64,000 nt of DNA. It comes from an uncultured Draconibacterium sp. GTDB taxonomy: Bacteria > Bacteroidota > Bacteroidia > Bacteroidales > Prolixibacteraceae. The DNA lies in NCBI RefSeq assembly GCF_963676815.1, contig NZ_OY781365.1:1116001-1180000 (forward strand). Direction: 5' to 3'. The position numbers were made by a program, and so were the translations under genes. This document shows, piece after piece, positions 6,676 to 15,837 of this stretch (position 1 is the first letter of the stretch; the number at the start of each line of letters is the position of its first letter). The notes below the pieces were generated by a model, which worked only from the letters and a program-made list of their open reading frames with translations, was not told the DNA's origin and searched no databases.

Positions 6676-7929
6676 ATGCAGGAAACACAAGCACTTATTA
6701 AAAACGATGCCGTAGTATTAGGAGTTCTATTAGCATTGCTGGCCATAATTTTCTATACCAGCAACTCGTCGAAACCGATTTTCAAGAAATTTTACAGCGT
6801 AATTCCCATGCTGCTGCTTTGTTATTTTCTGCCCAGTTTGCTCACTACGTTTAACATTGTTGATGGCGAACATTCGCAACTTTATTTTATGGCATCGCGC
6901 TATTTATTGCCGGCAAGTTTGGTGTTGCTCACACTCAGCATTAACCTGAAAGAGGTATTTAAGCTGGGAAGCAAAGCCTTGATTATGTTCCTTACCGGTA
7001 CGGTGGGGGTTATTATTGGCGGGCCACTTGCTATTTTGGCAGCGTCGGCCATTAATCCTGACCTTGTTGGAGGTGCCGGCCCCGATGCAGTATGGCGCGG
7101 AATGACAACAATTGCCGGAAGCTGGATTGGCGGTGGTGCCAACCAGGCAGCCATGTACGAGATTTTTAAACCGTCGGACCATTTATACTCGATAATGATT
7201 ACCGTTGATGTGCTGGTTGCCGAAGTGTGGATGGCTGCGCTTTTAATTGGCGTTGGCAAAGCAAAACAAATTGACAAGCATTTTAAAGCCGATGCCAGCA
7301 GTGTTACTCAACTGAAAGACCACATGCATGAGTTCAGCCAGAAAATTGCACGCATACCAAGCACTACCGACATTATGGTTATTGCAGCAATTGGCCTTGG
7401 TGTTACCGGCTTTGCACATTTGGTTTCCGACTGGATTGCACCCTACATCGAAGTTCATGCGCCGGCGCTGAATAAATTTAGTTTAACCTCAAAATTCTTC
7501 TGGTTAATCATCCTGTCAACTACAATTGGCATTGCTTTATCGTTTACAAAACTTCGGAATTACGAAGGTGCAGGCGCATCAAAAGTAGGTACTATTTTTA
7601 TTTATATCCTGGTGGCAACCATCGGTATGAAAATGGATGTTGGCAAGATTTTCGATAACCTTGGACTGTTTTTGGTTGGCGGAATCTGGATGGCTATTCA
7701 CGTTATTTTGCTGTTGATTGTTGGTAAGCTGATCCGTGCACCGTATTTCTTTCTGGCAGTTGGTAGTAAAGCAAATATTGGCGGTGCGGCAAGTGCTCCG
7801 GTTGTGGCGGCAGCGTTTCACCCGTCGCTGGCACCGGTTGGTGTTTTACTGGCTGTTTTGGGTTACGCCCTTGGAACCTACGGAGCATGGATGTGCGGAT
7901 TACTGATGCAGGTTGCAGCGCACACTTAA
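6676..7929 (+). CDS. DUF819 family integral membrane protein
   Basis: 417 residues with about ten to eleven hydrophobic helices spread over the whole length. Gly-Gly-Gly-Ala-Asn-Gln-Ala-Ala-Met (about residue 155) and a second Gly/Ala-rich half near the C-terminus (Gly-Ser-Lys-Ala-Asn-Ile-Gly-Gly-Ala-Ala) match the DUF819 family of putative transporters, whose substrate is not established. A second, divergent member lies at 14565-15719. It is preceded by a well-formed promoter and stands alone; its stop lies four bases from the end of the convergent receiver-domain gene. Confidence 0.83.
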   Translation: MQETQALIKNDAVVLGVLLALLAIIFYTSNSSKPIFKKFYSVIPMLLLCYFLPSLLTTFNIVDGEHSQLYFMASRYLLPASLVLLTLSINLKEVFKLGSKALIMFLTGTVGVIIGGPLAILAASAINPDLVGGAGPDAVWRGMTTIAGSWIGGGANQAAMYEIFKPSDHLYSIMITVDVLVAEVWMAALLIGVGKAKQIDKHFKADASSVTQLKDHMHEFSQKIARIPSTTDIMVIAAIGLGVTGFAHLVSDWIAPYIEVHAPALNKFSLTSKFFWLIILSTTIGIALSFTKLRNYEGAGASKVGTIFIYILVATIGMKMDVGKIFDNLGLFLVGGIWMAIHVILLLIVGKLIRAPYFFLAVGSKANIGGAASAPVVAAAFHPSLAPVGVLLAVLGYALGTYGAWMCGLLMQVAAHT

Positions 7930-7933
7930 GCTA

Positions 7934-8437
7934 TTAAGCTTTCAGGCCAAAGAGGTTAAAAAACTCGTGCAGCGCTACAAAAATTACAATGCCCACTAAA
8001 ATGGCCAACGAAACCATCATGGCATTGCGCACAAAGCGGTTGCGCTTTTCGAGCTCTATTATTTTCGAAATTTTACCAATCTTATTGTACACCTTTTTCA
8101 GGGCAATATCGTTGTCTTTTATAATGTAATCAAAAGCGCCGTATTTAATCGAATTTACAGCCACTTCCATATCTTCGTGCGAAGTGAGAAAAATAAATTC
8201 AGTTCGTTTATTTATTTTTTTAACCGCTTGCAATACAGCAATTCCGGTTGAGTCTTCCAAATGATAATCTTCGATAACAATATCAGGGCGCTCGCCATTT
8301 TTTATGGCATTCAAACAATCCTTTCCGTTGTAAAACGATTTAATTCTTTTCAGTCCCTGTTTCTGCAGAAAATCAACTACCAGTTTGTGGTACAATTTGT
8401 TGTCTTCAACAACGTAAATCAGCAAATTTTTATTCAC
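7934..8437 (-). CDS. Receiver-domain protein with C-terminal membrane anchor
   Basis: 167 residues. A CheY-like receiver domain (about 4-120) has the acidic pair Glu11-Asp12, phosphoacceptor Asp57, Thr85 and Lys107, so it should be phosphorylatable. There is no DNA-binding or enzymatic output domain. A charged helix (about 122-137) leads into one hydrophobic helix (about 139-158) and a short tail, so the receiver should be tethered to the inner face of the cytoplasmic membrane. No histidine kinase lies nearby. Soluble single-domain receivers are common; a membrane-tethered one is unusual. It may act as a phosphate sink or recruit a partner to the membrane, which is inference. Confidence 0.85.
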   Translation of the reverse strand: MNKNLLIYVVEDNKLYHKLVVDFLQKQGLKRIKSFYNGKDCLNAIKNGERPDIVIEDYHLEDSTGIAVLQAVKKINKRTEFIFLTSHEDMEVAVNSIKYGAFDYIIKDNDIALKKVYNKIGKISKIIELEKRNRFVRNAMMVSLAILVGIVIFVALHEFFNLFGLKA

Positions 8438-8614
8438 CTCTAAAGTTTTTTGATTGATACCGATTTTTTAAAAGTACAATATAAATTACACATATACAGA
8501 ATAAAGTTGTGTTTTGTCCGCTACCGGCGAGACTGCACAGGAGTCATTCGTAAAAATCAATGTTATTGTTCAGGATTCTTTTGTACTTTAGTCCGAAATC
8601 AAAAAAACTTAATA

Positions 8615-9430
8615 ATGAAGAAGTCCATATTACTTTCTCTTGTTCTTATTTTCCTTGGTGCACAAACTATTCTGGCCCAGGAAACTACTTATATTTTAGA
8701 GGAAAACATTCCTTACATTAACGATGAAAATGCTTCGGAATACGCCCAAGAGCGTTGCAAACTCGATATTTATTACCCCGAAAACAAAACCGATTTTACC
8801 ACTGTGGTTTGGTACCACGGCGGAGGAATTACCGGCGGAAATAAATTCATTCCCGAAAAATTAAAAAAGCAGGGAATTGCGGTGGTGGCTGTTAATTACC
8901 GTTTGTCGCCAAAAGTAAAATGTCCGGTTTATATTGAAGATGCCGCGGCTGCAGTAGCGTGGACTTTCCAAAACATTGAAAAATACGGAGGAAGTAAAGA
9001 CAAAATAGTTGTTAGCGGACATTCGGCCGGCGGATACCTTACCAGCATGATTGGGCTGGATAAACACTACCTTGCAAAATACGATATTGATGCCAACGAC
9101 ATTGCAATGCTCATTCCTTTTAGCGGGCACACGGTTACGCACTTTACCGTTCGCGACGAAAGAGGAATTCCGGGTACGCAAGCTATCGTTGACGAATATG
9201 CACCATTATATTATGTACGCCCCGATGCGCCGCCAACAATATTTATTACCGGCGATCGTGAGCAGGAAATGCTGGGCCGCTACGAAGAAAATGCCTACAT
9301 GTGGCGCATGATGAAAGTGGCCGGACACAAAAACTGCAAACTAATGGAACTCGACGGGTTTAACCACGGCGAAATGGCCTCGCCCGCGCTGGAAGTTTTA
9401 TTGAAAGAAATTCGGGTACTCGACAAATAA
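8615..9430 (+). CDS. Secreted alpha/beta hydrolase, esterase/lipase-like
   Basis: 271 residues from the ATG at 8615, which starts directly at a classical signal peptide (Lys-Lys-Ser-Ile-Leu-Leu-Ser-Leu, ending Ala-Gln). The longer frame from 8450 adds 55 non-signal residues and is rejected. The oxyanion-hole motif His-Gly-Gly-Gly and the nucleophile elbow Gly-His-Ser-Ala-Gly-Gly are those of carboxylesterases of the hormone-sensitive-lipase/BD-FAE type. A late Asp and His (Phe-Asn-His-Gly) can complete the triad. The substrate is unknown. First gene of a tight three-gene operon with a second hydrolase (6 bases on) and a GNAT acetyltransferase. Confidence 0.85.
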   Translation: MKKSILLSLVLIFLGAQTILAQETTYILEENIPYINDENASEYAQERCKLDIYYPENKTDFTTVVWYHGGGITGGNKFIPEKLKKQGIAVVAVNYRLSPKVKCPVYIEDAAAAVAWTFQNIEKYGGSKDKIVVSGHSAGGYLTSMIGLDKHYLAKYDIDANDIAMLIPFSGHTVTHFTVRDERGIPGTQAIVDEYAPLYYVRPDAPPTIFITGDREQEMLGRYEENAYMWRMMKVAGHKNCKLMELDGFNHGEMASPALEVLLKEIRVLDK

Positions 9431-9436
9431 GCCATA

Positions 9437-10840
9437 ATGATGAAACGGTACACATTTATCCTTTTATTTTTACTCGCGATTAGCGTTCTGATTTACGGAA
9501 CAGCAACCGCTCAGGAACATGATTTTTCGGGAAACTGGTCGGGAAAAATTAAACTCCCAACCGGAGAATTGGAAATGATTTTTAAAATTACCCAAAACGA
9601 AGGAAAGTACGAGGCGAAAATGGATGTACCCAAACAAGGAGCCACCGATTTACCCGTTGGCGATGTTGTTGTTGCCGGCGACAGTGTATCGATAGCGGTG
9701 CCTGTTATTATGGGAAATTATTTGGGAAATTTCTCTACTCCCGACTCGGTTACCGGAAAATGGAAGCAGAGCGGAATGACTTTCCACGTAAATCTGATAC
9801 GAGTTGGCGAAGTGGCTCCGCTGCTGCGTCCGCAAACACCGGAACCGCCATTCCCCTATCTTTCAGAAGATGTGGAATACACCAATCCGAAGTCGGGATT
9901 AAAACTGGCCGGAACCATTACCTTGCCAAAAGATGCCACAGCATGTCCGGCTGTGGTAATGATTACAGGTTCGGGAGCGCAGGATCGGGATGAAACCATT
10001 TTCGGGCACAAACCTTTTGCCGTGATTGCCGATTATCTGACACGAAACGGAATTGCTGTGTTACGTGTCGACGATCGTGGTGTTGGCGGCTCGGAAGGAA
10101 GTGTAACCGAATCAACAAGCCTTGATTTTGCAGGCGATGTACTGGCTGGCGTTGATTTTCTGAAAAACAGAGATGAGATTGATCCGGCGAAAATCGGATT
10201 GATCGGGCACAGCGAAGGAGGACTGATCGCACCGATTGCTGCGACCCAATCGGAAGATATTGCTTTTATCGTAATGATGGCCGGACCGGGAACTGTTGGT
10301 GAACAAATTTTATACGAACAAGGGGCATTAATTGCGAAAGCTGCAGGACTGCCCGATTTTTCGATAGAACAGCAAAAACTAACTCAAGAGAAAATTTTTG
10401 ATGTGTTAAAAAATGAACCCGACACGACCAAGGCAAAAGAACAGCTACGCGAAACACTCTCGCGAGGGATGTACAATGGGATGAATGATGACATGAAAAA
10501 AGCGGTTGATGCCGAAATAGCAAATGTAAATTCAACATGGTTTCGCTTTTTCCTGACCTACGATCCGAAACCGATTTTGGCAAAAGTAAAATGTCCGGTT
10601 CTCGCACTCAATGGATCAAAAGATTTGCAGGTCCCGGTTTCGAACCTTGCAGCAATTATAACAGCCGTTAATTCCGGAGCCAACATGAATGTTGACACCG
10701 TTCGTTTTGCCCATCGCAACCATTTGTTCCAAAACTGCGAAACAGGCTCCACAGCCGAATATGCACAAATTGAAGAAACCATTGATCCGGAGGTTTTAAA
10801 AACCATGAAAGACTGGATAGTGGAGCAAACAACAAAATAA
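9437..10840 (+). CDS. Secreted alpha/beta hydrolase with N-terminal beta domain
   Basis: 467 residues. A signal peptide ends at Ala-Thr-Ala-Gln (about residue 26). An N-terminal domain of about 110 residues starts Phe-Ser-Gly-Asn-Trp-Ser-Gly, a lipocalin-like beta fold commonly fused to these hydrolases. The hydrolase domain (about 145-465) contains Gly-Ser-Gly-Ala-Gln-Asp-Arg-Asp, Arg-Val-Asp-Asp-Arg-Gly-Val-Gly-Gly-Ser and the nucleophile elbow Gly-His-Ser-Glu-Gly-Gly. A late Asp in Asn-Gly-Ser-Lys-Asp and His in Ala-His-Arg-Asn-His complete a triad. It is probably a periplasmic acyl-ester or peptide hydrolase. Its stop codon overlaps the next start. Confidence 0.85.
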   Translation: MMKRYTFILLFLLAISVLIYGTATAQEHDFSGNWSGKIKLPTGELEMIFKITQNEGKYEAKMDVPKQGATDLPVGDVVVAGDSVSIAVPVIMGNYLGNFSTPDSVTGKWKQSGMTFHVNLIRVGEVAPLLRPQTPEPPFPYLSEDVEYTNPKSGLKLAGTITLPKDATACPAVVMITGSGAQDRDETIFGHKPFAVIADYLTRNGIAVLRVDDRGVGGSEGSVTESTSLDFAGDVLAGVDFLKNRDEIDPAKIGLIGHSEGGLIAPIAATQSEDIAFIVMMAGPGTVGEQILYEQGALIAKAAGLPDFSIEQQKLTQEKIFDVLKNEPDTTKAKEQLRETLSRGMYNGMNDDMKKAVDAEIANVNSTWFRFFLTYDPKPILAKVKCPVLALNGSKDLQVPVSNLAAIITAVNSGANMNVDTVRFAHRNHLFQNCETGSTAEYAQIEETIDPEVLKTMKDWIVEQTTK

Positions 10841-11373
10841 TGCAATTGAATACCCAACGATTGATATTACGCCCGATTGAGGCCAAGGACAAACAAGCTA
10901 TTTTAGATTACCGCTCGGATGCAGAAGCAAATAAATACCAGGGCTGGATTCCGAAATCGCTTGACGATGTGGAAACATTTTTAGGGAAATTGGCTGCCGA
11001 ATTTAATGTGCCCGACACCTGGTTTCAGCTGGCAGTGGTTGATAAAAACACTAACAAATTAATTGGCGACATCGGCATTCATTTTATCGATGAGCATCAG
11101 GTTGAACTGGGTTATACCATCGCCAAACAATACTGGGGATTAGGATTTGCTACCGAAGCTGCAAAAGCCATAATCGAATACCTTTTTTGTGAGTTGAAAA
11201 AACACCGGATAACTGCATCAGTCGATAAGGAGAACATTGCGTCGTTTGCGGTGCTCGAAAAACTAGGTTTCAGAAAAGAGGCTCATTTTAAAGAGAGTCT
11301 TCTGATAAATGGGCAATGGGTTGACGATGTGATTTATGCGCTTCTGGCAAAAGAGTGGAAAGTGAACGCCTGA
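10840..11373 (+). CDS. GNAT family N-acetyltransferase (RimJ/RimL-like)
   Basis: 177 residues of the acetyltransferase_3 type: an N-terminal Leu-Ile-Leu-Arg-Pro-Ile start strand, a central Gly-Tyr-Thr-Ile-Ala-Lys-Gln-Tyr-Trp-Gly-Leu-Gly-Phe-Ala-Thr-Glu-Ala segment that forms the acetyl-CoA pyrophosphate-binding region, and Asn-Ile-Ala-Ser-Phe-Ala-Val-Leu-Glu-Lys-Leu-Gly-Phe near the end. Its ATG overlaps the upstream stop (TAATG), which points to translational coupling with the hydrolase gene. The acceptor molecule is unknown. Confidence 0.88.
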   Translation: MQLNTQRLILRPIEAKDKQAILDYRSDAEANKYQGWIPKSLDDVETFLGKLAAEFNVPDTWFQLAVVDKNTNKLIGDIGIHFIDEHQVELGYTIAKQYWGLGFATEAAKAIIEYLFCELKKHRITASVDKENIASFAVLEKLGFRKEAHFKESLLINGQWVDDVIYALLAKEWKVNA

Positions 11374-11383
11374 GATTTCGAAT

Positions 11384-12748
11384 TCACTGAAGAGATCCGG
11401 GAATATACCACTCATTATTTCTCAAATCAACTCCACCATTCATTTCTTCCTGAACTACTCTATCGATGATCCAGATTCCCTTTAATGCCATATTTTCAAA
11501 TGTATCTATTCCAATCTCCTCAAAACCGACTCTGGTTCGCTGAATGTCAAAACGATTTGAAAATTTTCTGCCAAAAGCTTTTTCAACGCCCTCTTTGCCA
11601 ATCATAAATCCGATTAAACCGCCCCAGGTTGCCGTTGGATTGTCCGCGTCCCAGCCACAAAGTGTTCCAATCTTTACTGTCTCCACCAAATCACCTTCGC
11701 CATAAAACAAACTAACCAAACTTGCCGCAAAGTTGATTCCAGCAGCAAAACAAGCATTACAATATAAACCCCTGGACGTCATATCATAACCATCAGCCTG
11801 ATTAACCTGGTACCGTGTATAAACCGAATCGCGGGCCTGTTCCCAAGGAATACCTTCGTTGTATTTTGATTTTACGTAATCATACATTTTATACGAATAA
11901 GACGTTTCGGGAAGCCGATCTTTAGATTGTTCTGCCATCCAAAACAATTGTTCTTTCATAGGCAAAGTTTTGTCGACTGCAGAGGCCAGCGAAAACATCG
12001 AAACATAAAATTCCGAGAACCACTCGCTGTTTTCACGTGCCGTATTCTGAATTGGCAACTCAGCCAGCTTCACCGCTATATCAGGACGGGCAGGAGCAAA
12101 CAAACCAAAAATTTCGGTCGTAAGCTGTGCATCAATCATTTCATATTCCTGATTGTTCTTCGGATCGCCGGTTGCCGGAGGTACCAATCCTTCTTCCATT
12201 AAATCAAAAGCCTTTTGGTTCGACACCCACAAATAGTTTTCCTCTTCGTGCCTGATATGCTCCAGCCAGCCCTCGCGAATTTGCTCACCCGTTAAAACCG
12301 ACGTTTGATATTTTAATAAAAGTTCCTGGTAAATGTATTCAATATCAGTATCATCGTCAGCTCCCCAAACACTATCAGCATCGGCAAAAACAAAATCAAT
12401 TACGGGCGATAAATCACTCGGAATACCTTCTCCCCAAATACTTGGCTGATCGGGTTTCCCCCAATCGTTTCGGGTGTAAAAATCACCGGTTTTCACGTCG
12501 CCGATGTTTCCTATTTTGTCCATTTCGGTAACCAATCCGGTCCAGTTGGCAATGCAGGTGCCCAGCCAGAATCCCTGAAGTTTATTGTAATAATCTTCCC
12601 TGTTTATGGTTCTGTCAGTTCTTTTTTGAATGTAGTTCTCGTACACAAGATTTGGATTTTGTGTAAACTCTGATGTTTTAGGGCAACTTGTAGTAACTAC
12701 AAATAGGATTAACAATAGAAGAGAATACTGGGAAAATTTGTTTTTCAT
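11384..12748 (-). CDS. ADP-ribosylglycohydrolase family lipoprotein
   Basis: 454 residues from the ATG at 12748, which starts right before a lipoprotein signal (Lys-Asn-Lys-Phe, a Leu-rich core, then Thr-Thr-Ser-Cys). The longer frame to 12862 has no signal at its start. The ADP-ribosylglycohydrolase fold (PF03747) is recognised from Gly-Phe-Trp-Leu-Gly-Thr near the start, the metal-binding Asp-Asp-Asp-Thr-Asp-Ile-Glu-Tyr motif, and the C-terminal Gly-Trp-Asp-Ala-Asp-Asn-Pro-Thr-Ala-Thr-Trp-Gly-Gly motif, whose Asp residues bind the second metal. Well-known members (DraG, ARH) act in the cytoplasm on ADP-ribosylated proteins; this one should be outside the cytoplasmic membrane, so its true substrate may be different. 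Confidence 0.85.
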   Translation of the reverse strand: MKNKFSQYSLLLLILFVVTTSCPKTSEFTQNPNLVYENYIQKRTDRTINREDYYNKLQGFWLGTCIANWTGLVTEMDKIGNIGDVKTGDFYTRNDWGKPDQPSIWGEGIPSDLSPVIDFVFADADSVWGADDDTDIEYIYQELLLKYQTSVLTGEQIREGWLEHIRHEEENYLWVSNQKAFDLMEEGLVPPATGDPKNNQEYEMIDAQLTTEIFGLFAPARPDIAVKLAELPIQNTARENSEWFSEFYVSMFSLASAVDKTLPMKEQLFWMAEQSKDRLPETSYSYKMYDYVKSKYNEGIPWEQARDSVYTRYQVNQADGYDMTSRGLYCNACFAAGINFAASLVSLFYGEGDLVETVKIGTLCGWDADNPTATWGGLIGFMIGKEGVEKAFGRKFSNRFDIQRTRVGFEEIGIDTFENMALKGIWIIDRVVQEEMNGGVDLRNNEWYIPGSLQ

Positions 12749-13063
12749 TTTTAGAATATTATCCATCCTGGCGTTCTGGTGCAAGTTAATGTTTTGCATA
12801 TAATTTTTATAAAATCTGCACGTAAACATACGTAACATCCCCGACCTCAATATAATATTCATAAGCTGAATCCTTTTTATTCTCGACTTTATTCAAAATA
12901 TAAATATTGAGGAAGGCGACACTTTTATTAGTGAGACTGCGGGTGGCAGAGGTTTTGGAAAAAAGTAAGTTACCGGCTTAAAAAAAAGGGTGAGATATGT
13001 TTCTTTTCGTATTAATTATTTTACATAAATTAGTCGATTAAAACACAAAAATCAACCTTTACT
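12749..13063. other. Divergent intergenic region, no feature recognised
   Basis: These 315 AT-rich bases separate the minus-strand ADP-ribosylglycohydrolase gene from the plus-strand outer-membrane pair. I see no repeat, RNA or clear TTG-N19-TAnnTTTG promoter, although promoters for both directions must lie here or nearby. Confidence 0.4.
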
Positions 13064-13780
13064 ATGACACGCTTACTTTTTACCATTTTGTTTTGTGTTA
13101 CTGTTCTCTCTTTATCTGCTCAGGAAGATTCTTACTTTACAATTGGTGCTGGGTATCCGCTAATTATCGGAACAGGAAATAACGATGACTCGCATTACTA
13201 TTACAGTAGTAATGATAGCAAATACAGTGTTTTTTTAGAAAAGGAATTACAACTATTAAACAAACTACCTGAACTTCGTTTGACTCCAGGCTTTTCGTAT
13301 ACCCAAATAAACGAGAAATACGATTTAAGCGGACTAGGTGGAGGAGGAACAGGAAATTATGAGCACAATGCCTTAAGTACATATTTAAAGATTGTGTATA
13401 AAATAGATCGCAACCCATACATGATTACCGATTTCTACTTTGGTATTCATGCAGGTTATTACATCCACTCTAAAACTACCGGTTCAAAATCATCATGGCA
13501 AGTTAATTACGATTCTGATGAAGGACATTACTCAAATTATGAAGAATTTGATACTGATGGAAAAGACTTTTTTCATTCTAACTATATTGGCATAGTTTTA
13601 GGTTTTCGCCCATTGGGAGATGCTGATTATTTTTTTCAACCAAATATTGAATTTGGACTTTATCCTGCCTTTGCAACTGTTAACTCGTATTATGCCAATC
13701 GCGAGGGAAAGAAAAGTATGTTTCAAATTTCAGTAAGTGTTGGTATTGGAAACACTAGAGTCCCAAACGAAATCGATTAA
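13064..13780 (+). CDS. Predicted outer-membrane beta-barrel-like protein
   Basis: 238 residues. A signal peptide ends near residue 20 (Leu-Ser-Leu-Ser-Ala-Gln). The mature part is rich in alternating aromatic/hydrophobic strands, has a glycine-rich segment (Gly-Leu-Gly-Gly-Gly-Gly-Thr-Gly) and ends in strand-like Met-Phe-Gln-Ile-Ser-Val-Ser-Val-Gly-Ile-Gly. This suggests a small beta-barrel, but I do not recognise a named family. It is followed two bases later by a paralogue of exactly the same length (717 bp) that carries an internal stop. Confidence 0.7.
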   Translation: MTRLLFTILFCVTVLSLSAQEDSYFTIGAGYPLIIGTGNNDDSHYYYSSNDSKYSVFLEKELQLLNKLPELRLTPGFSYTQINEKYDLSGLGGGGTGNYEHNALSTYLKIVYKIDRNPYMITDFYFGIHAGYYIHSKTTGSKSSWQVNYDSDEGHYSNYEEFDTDGKDFFHSNYIGIVLGFRPLGDADYFFQPNIEFGLYPAFATVNSYYANREGKKSMFQISVSVGIGNTRVPNEID

Positions 13781-13782
13781 AT

Positions 13783-14499
13783 ATGACACGCCTTTTTCTT
13801 TCATTTCTAATTTGCTTGTTTACGTTTAGTATTAATGCCCAGGAACATTCATGGCTAACGATTGGAGTCGCTTACCCGATGATAATTGATGGGAAAGTAG
13901 ACTGGAGTCACAGTAATTATTTCATCGGCGACAAAAGTTTTAATCTTTTTATTGAAAAACCATCTGCAATTAGCTTCTCCAAAAACGAGAACTTCTATTT
14001 AACACCGGGACTGAGTTTTGTGCAATTTGAGGAAAGTGGCGAAGGTGGTGGTCTTGGCGGAGGATCAACCCGGGAACTAAAACACAAAGCTTACAGTATT
14101 TATTTAAAACTGATGTACGAAATTGATCTTGCTCCGGAGAATTCTCCGAATATTTATTTTGGTTTACATACAGGATTATACCTCCATACAGAAACAAGTG
14201 GTACACGGGATTGGTGGGCACGTGGCGACGATATTACATACAGAGGAACAGAAATAATTAACAAAAGCGGAAAGTAGTTTTTCAATTCAATGTACGGAGG
14301 TTTTCTATTTGGATTTCGACCGGTAATTAGAAGTGCCCCATTTATAAAACCTTACATCGAATTATCATTTTTCCCTTACTATATCGATTTTTACGATCCA
14401 CATATAGAACAGGAAGAACAAAACCCTTCTAAAAATATGTTCCAAATATCAATTGGAATTGGATTCGGTAATAAATCCGGAAACACAAGCACTGAATAG
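13783..14499 (+). pseudogene. Paralogue of the preceding outer-membrane gene, interrupted by an amber codon
   Basis: The first 164 codons (13783-14277) match the upstream gene in layout: signal peptide, then Gly-Val-Ala-Tyr-Pro-Met-Ile-Ile and a Gly-rich segment. An in-frame TAG stands at 14275-14277. The same frame continues without a break through 14278-14499 (Phe-Phe-Asn-Ser-Met-Tyr-Gly-Gly...) and matches the C-terminal third of the paralogue (Phe-Phe-His-Ser-Asn-Tyr-Ile-Gly). The whole reading frame is 717 bp, like its neighbour. One base change therefore explains the break. An internal ATG at 14290 could restart a 69-residue fragment without a signal peptide, which is unlikely to be functional. 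Confidence 0.8.
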
Positions 14500-14506
14500 T
14501 TACTAT

Positions 14507-14536
14507 TTGTAGTTTCTCCCCAATCTGATATCTTTA
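14507..14536 (+). promoter_or_regulatory. Bacteroidetes-type promoter for the second DUF819 gene
   Basis: TTG at 14507-14509, a 19-base spacer, TATCTTTA at 14529-14536 (seven of eight to TAnnTTTG). The ATG follows 28 bases later at 14565. Confidence 0.6.
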
Positions 14537-14564
14537 CCGCCCGGTAAGGGAAATTTTTAAAACT

Positions 14565-15719
14565 ATGGAGACACCGTTTCTGGCGTTGATTATTCTTTTT
14601 GTTATCACTCCTGTTCTTGTTATTTATCTCGAAGGTAAGTTTTCGATAGTAAAGAAAATTGGAGCTGTGCTGATTTGTTATGGCGTTGGTTTAATAATTG
14701 GTAATATGGGCATTTTACCCGATGGGGCTGATAAGTACCAAAATATGCTTACCGAAATCACCATTCCTTTATCGTTACCCTTGATCCTGTTTTCGGTAGA
14801 TGTTCGCTCATGGTTTAAGATGGCACGGTCGGCTTTTTTGGCACTTGCTACCGGATTGATTTCGGTGCTACTAATTGTAATTATCGGCTTTTTTATTTTC
14901 CGTAACGACATTGAAAACACCTGGCAGGTGGCCGGAATGTTGGTGGGTGTTTATACCGGCGGAACACCAAATATGGCGGCCATGAAAACGGCACTAAATG
15001 TGTCGCAGGAGCTTTACATTATGACCCACACCTACGACCTCACACTTGGCGCCATTTACCTTGTTTTTATTCTCTCCATCGGGCAGAAGGTTTTTCTTTG
15101 GTTTCTTCCACCTTACAAGTCAATAAAAACACAAAACACCTCTGCAGAAGATATAAATATGGAGGAGGAGTTTGAATCGTACGATGGAATGTTGACGAAA
15201 AAAACATTACTGCCACTAATCGGTGCTTTAGGAATTTCGGTTGCCATTCTGGGTGTGAGTTACGGGATCAGTCTGCTGTTGCCCAACGAATATCAGACAG
15301 CTGTTGTAATTCTGCTCATCACAAGTTTTGGAATTGCCTTTTCGTTTGTGCCAAAAATAAAAGCTATAAAGAAGACCTTTCAACTGGGCATGTACCTCAT
15401 CCTTATTTTCTGTTTAACGGTTGCCTCCATGGCCGACATCAGTAAATTATCAAACATCTCGTTTTCGTTATTCTACTATGTGGCTTTAGCCGTTTACGGA
15501 TCGCACATTATCCATATTGCCCTGGCACGTATTTTTAAAGTTGATGCCGATACAGTAATCATTTCAACCAGTGCACTAATCTGCTCTCCCCCTTTTGTTC
15601 CGGTAGTTGCCGGCGCACTAAAAAACCGCCAGGTAATTTTAACCGGATTAGTGGTTGGTATTGCTGGCTATGCTGTAGGAAACTATTTGGGAGTGCTTAT
15701 TGCGTATTTGTTAAAATAA
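14565..15719 (+). CDS. DUF819 family integral membrane protein (second copy)
   Basis: 384 residues with about ten hydrophobic helices. Gly-Gly-Thr-Pro-Asn-Met-Ala-Ala-Met (about residue 136) matches the position of Gly-Gly-Ala-Asn-Gln-Ala-Ala-Met in the protein at 6676-7929, and the C-terminal half again has a Gly/Ala-rich pore-like segment. The two are distant paralogues rather than a recent duplication. The transport substrate is not known. It has its own promoter and is followed by a strong terminator at 15799. Confidence 0.83.
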   Translation: METPFLALIILFVITPVLVIYLEGKFSIVKKIGAVLICYGVGLIIGNMGILPDGADKYQNMLTEITIPLSLPLILFSVDVRSWFKMARSAFLALATGLISVLLIVIIGFFIFRNDIENTWQVAGMLVGVYTGGTPNMAAMKTALNVSQELYIMTHTYDLTLGAIYLVFILSIGQKVFLWFLPPYKSIKTQNTSAEDINMEEEFESYDGMLTKKTLLPLIGALGISVAILGVSYGISLLLPNEYQTAVVILLITSFGIAFSFVPKIKAIKKTFQLGMYLILIFCLTVASMADISKLSNISFSLFYYVALAVYGSHIIHIALARIFKVDADTVIISTSALICSPPFVPVVAGALKNRQVILTGLVVGIAGYAVGNYLGVLIAYLLK

Positions 15720-15798
15720 TTAAGTAAAGCAGAAAATGCATAATTAACATAACTTTAATCAAAGCATAAAAAATTACAATATTTTTCACTTCATACAT

Positions 15799-15837
15799 AC
15801 GATGTAACATTTCGAGAAAAGTTACATCGTATTTTTA
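15799..15837 (+). terminator. Rho-independent terminator after the DUF819 gene
   Basis: A perfect 10-bp stem (ACGATGTAAC at 15799-15808 with GTTACATCGT at 15821-15830), a 12-base loop, then ATTTTTAG. It isolates the giant surface-protein gene from upstream transcription. Confidence 0.82.

Noticed and set aside
14275..14277. Amber codon as pyrrolysine or programmed read-through
   Set aside because: No pyrrolysine genes or recoding element are visible; the intact paralogue has a normal codon there. A simple nonsense change is enough.
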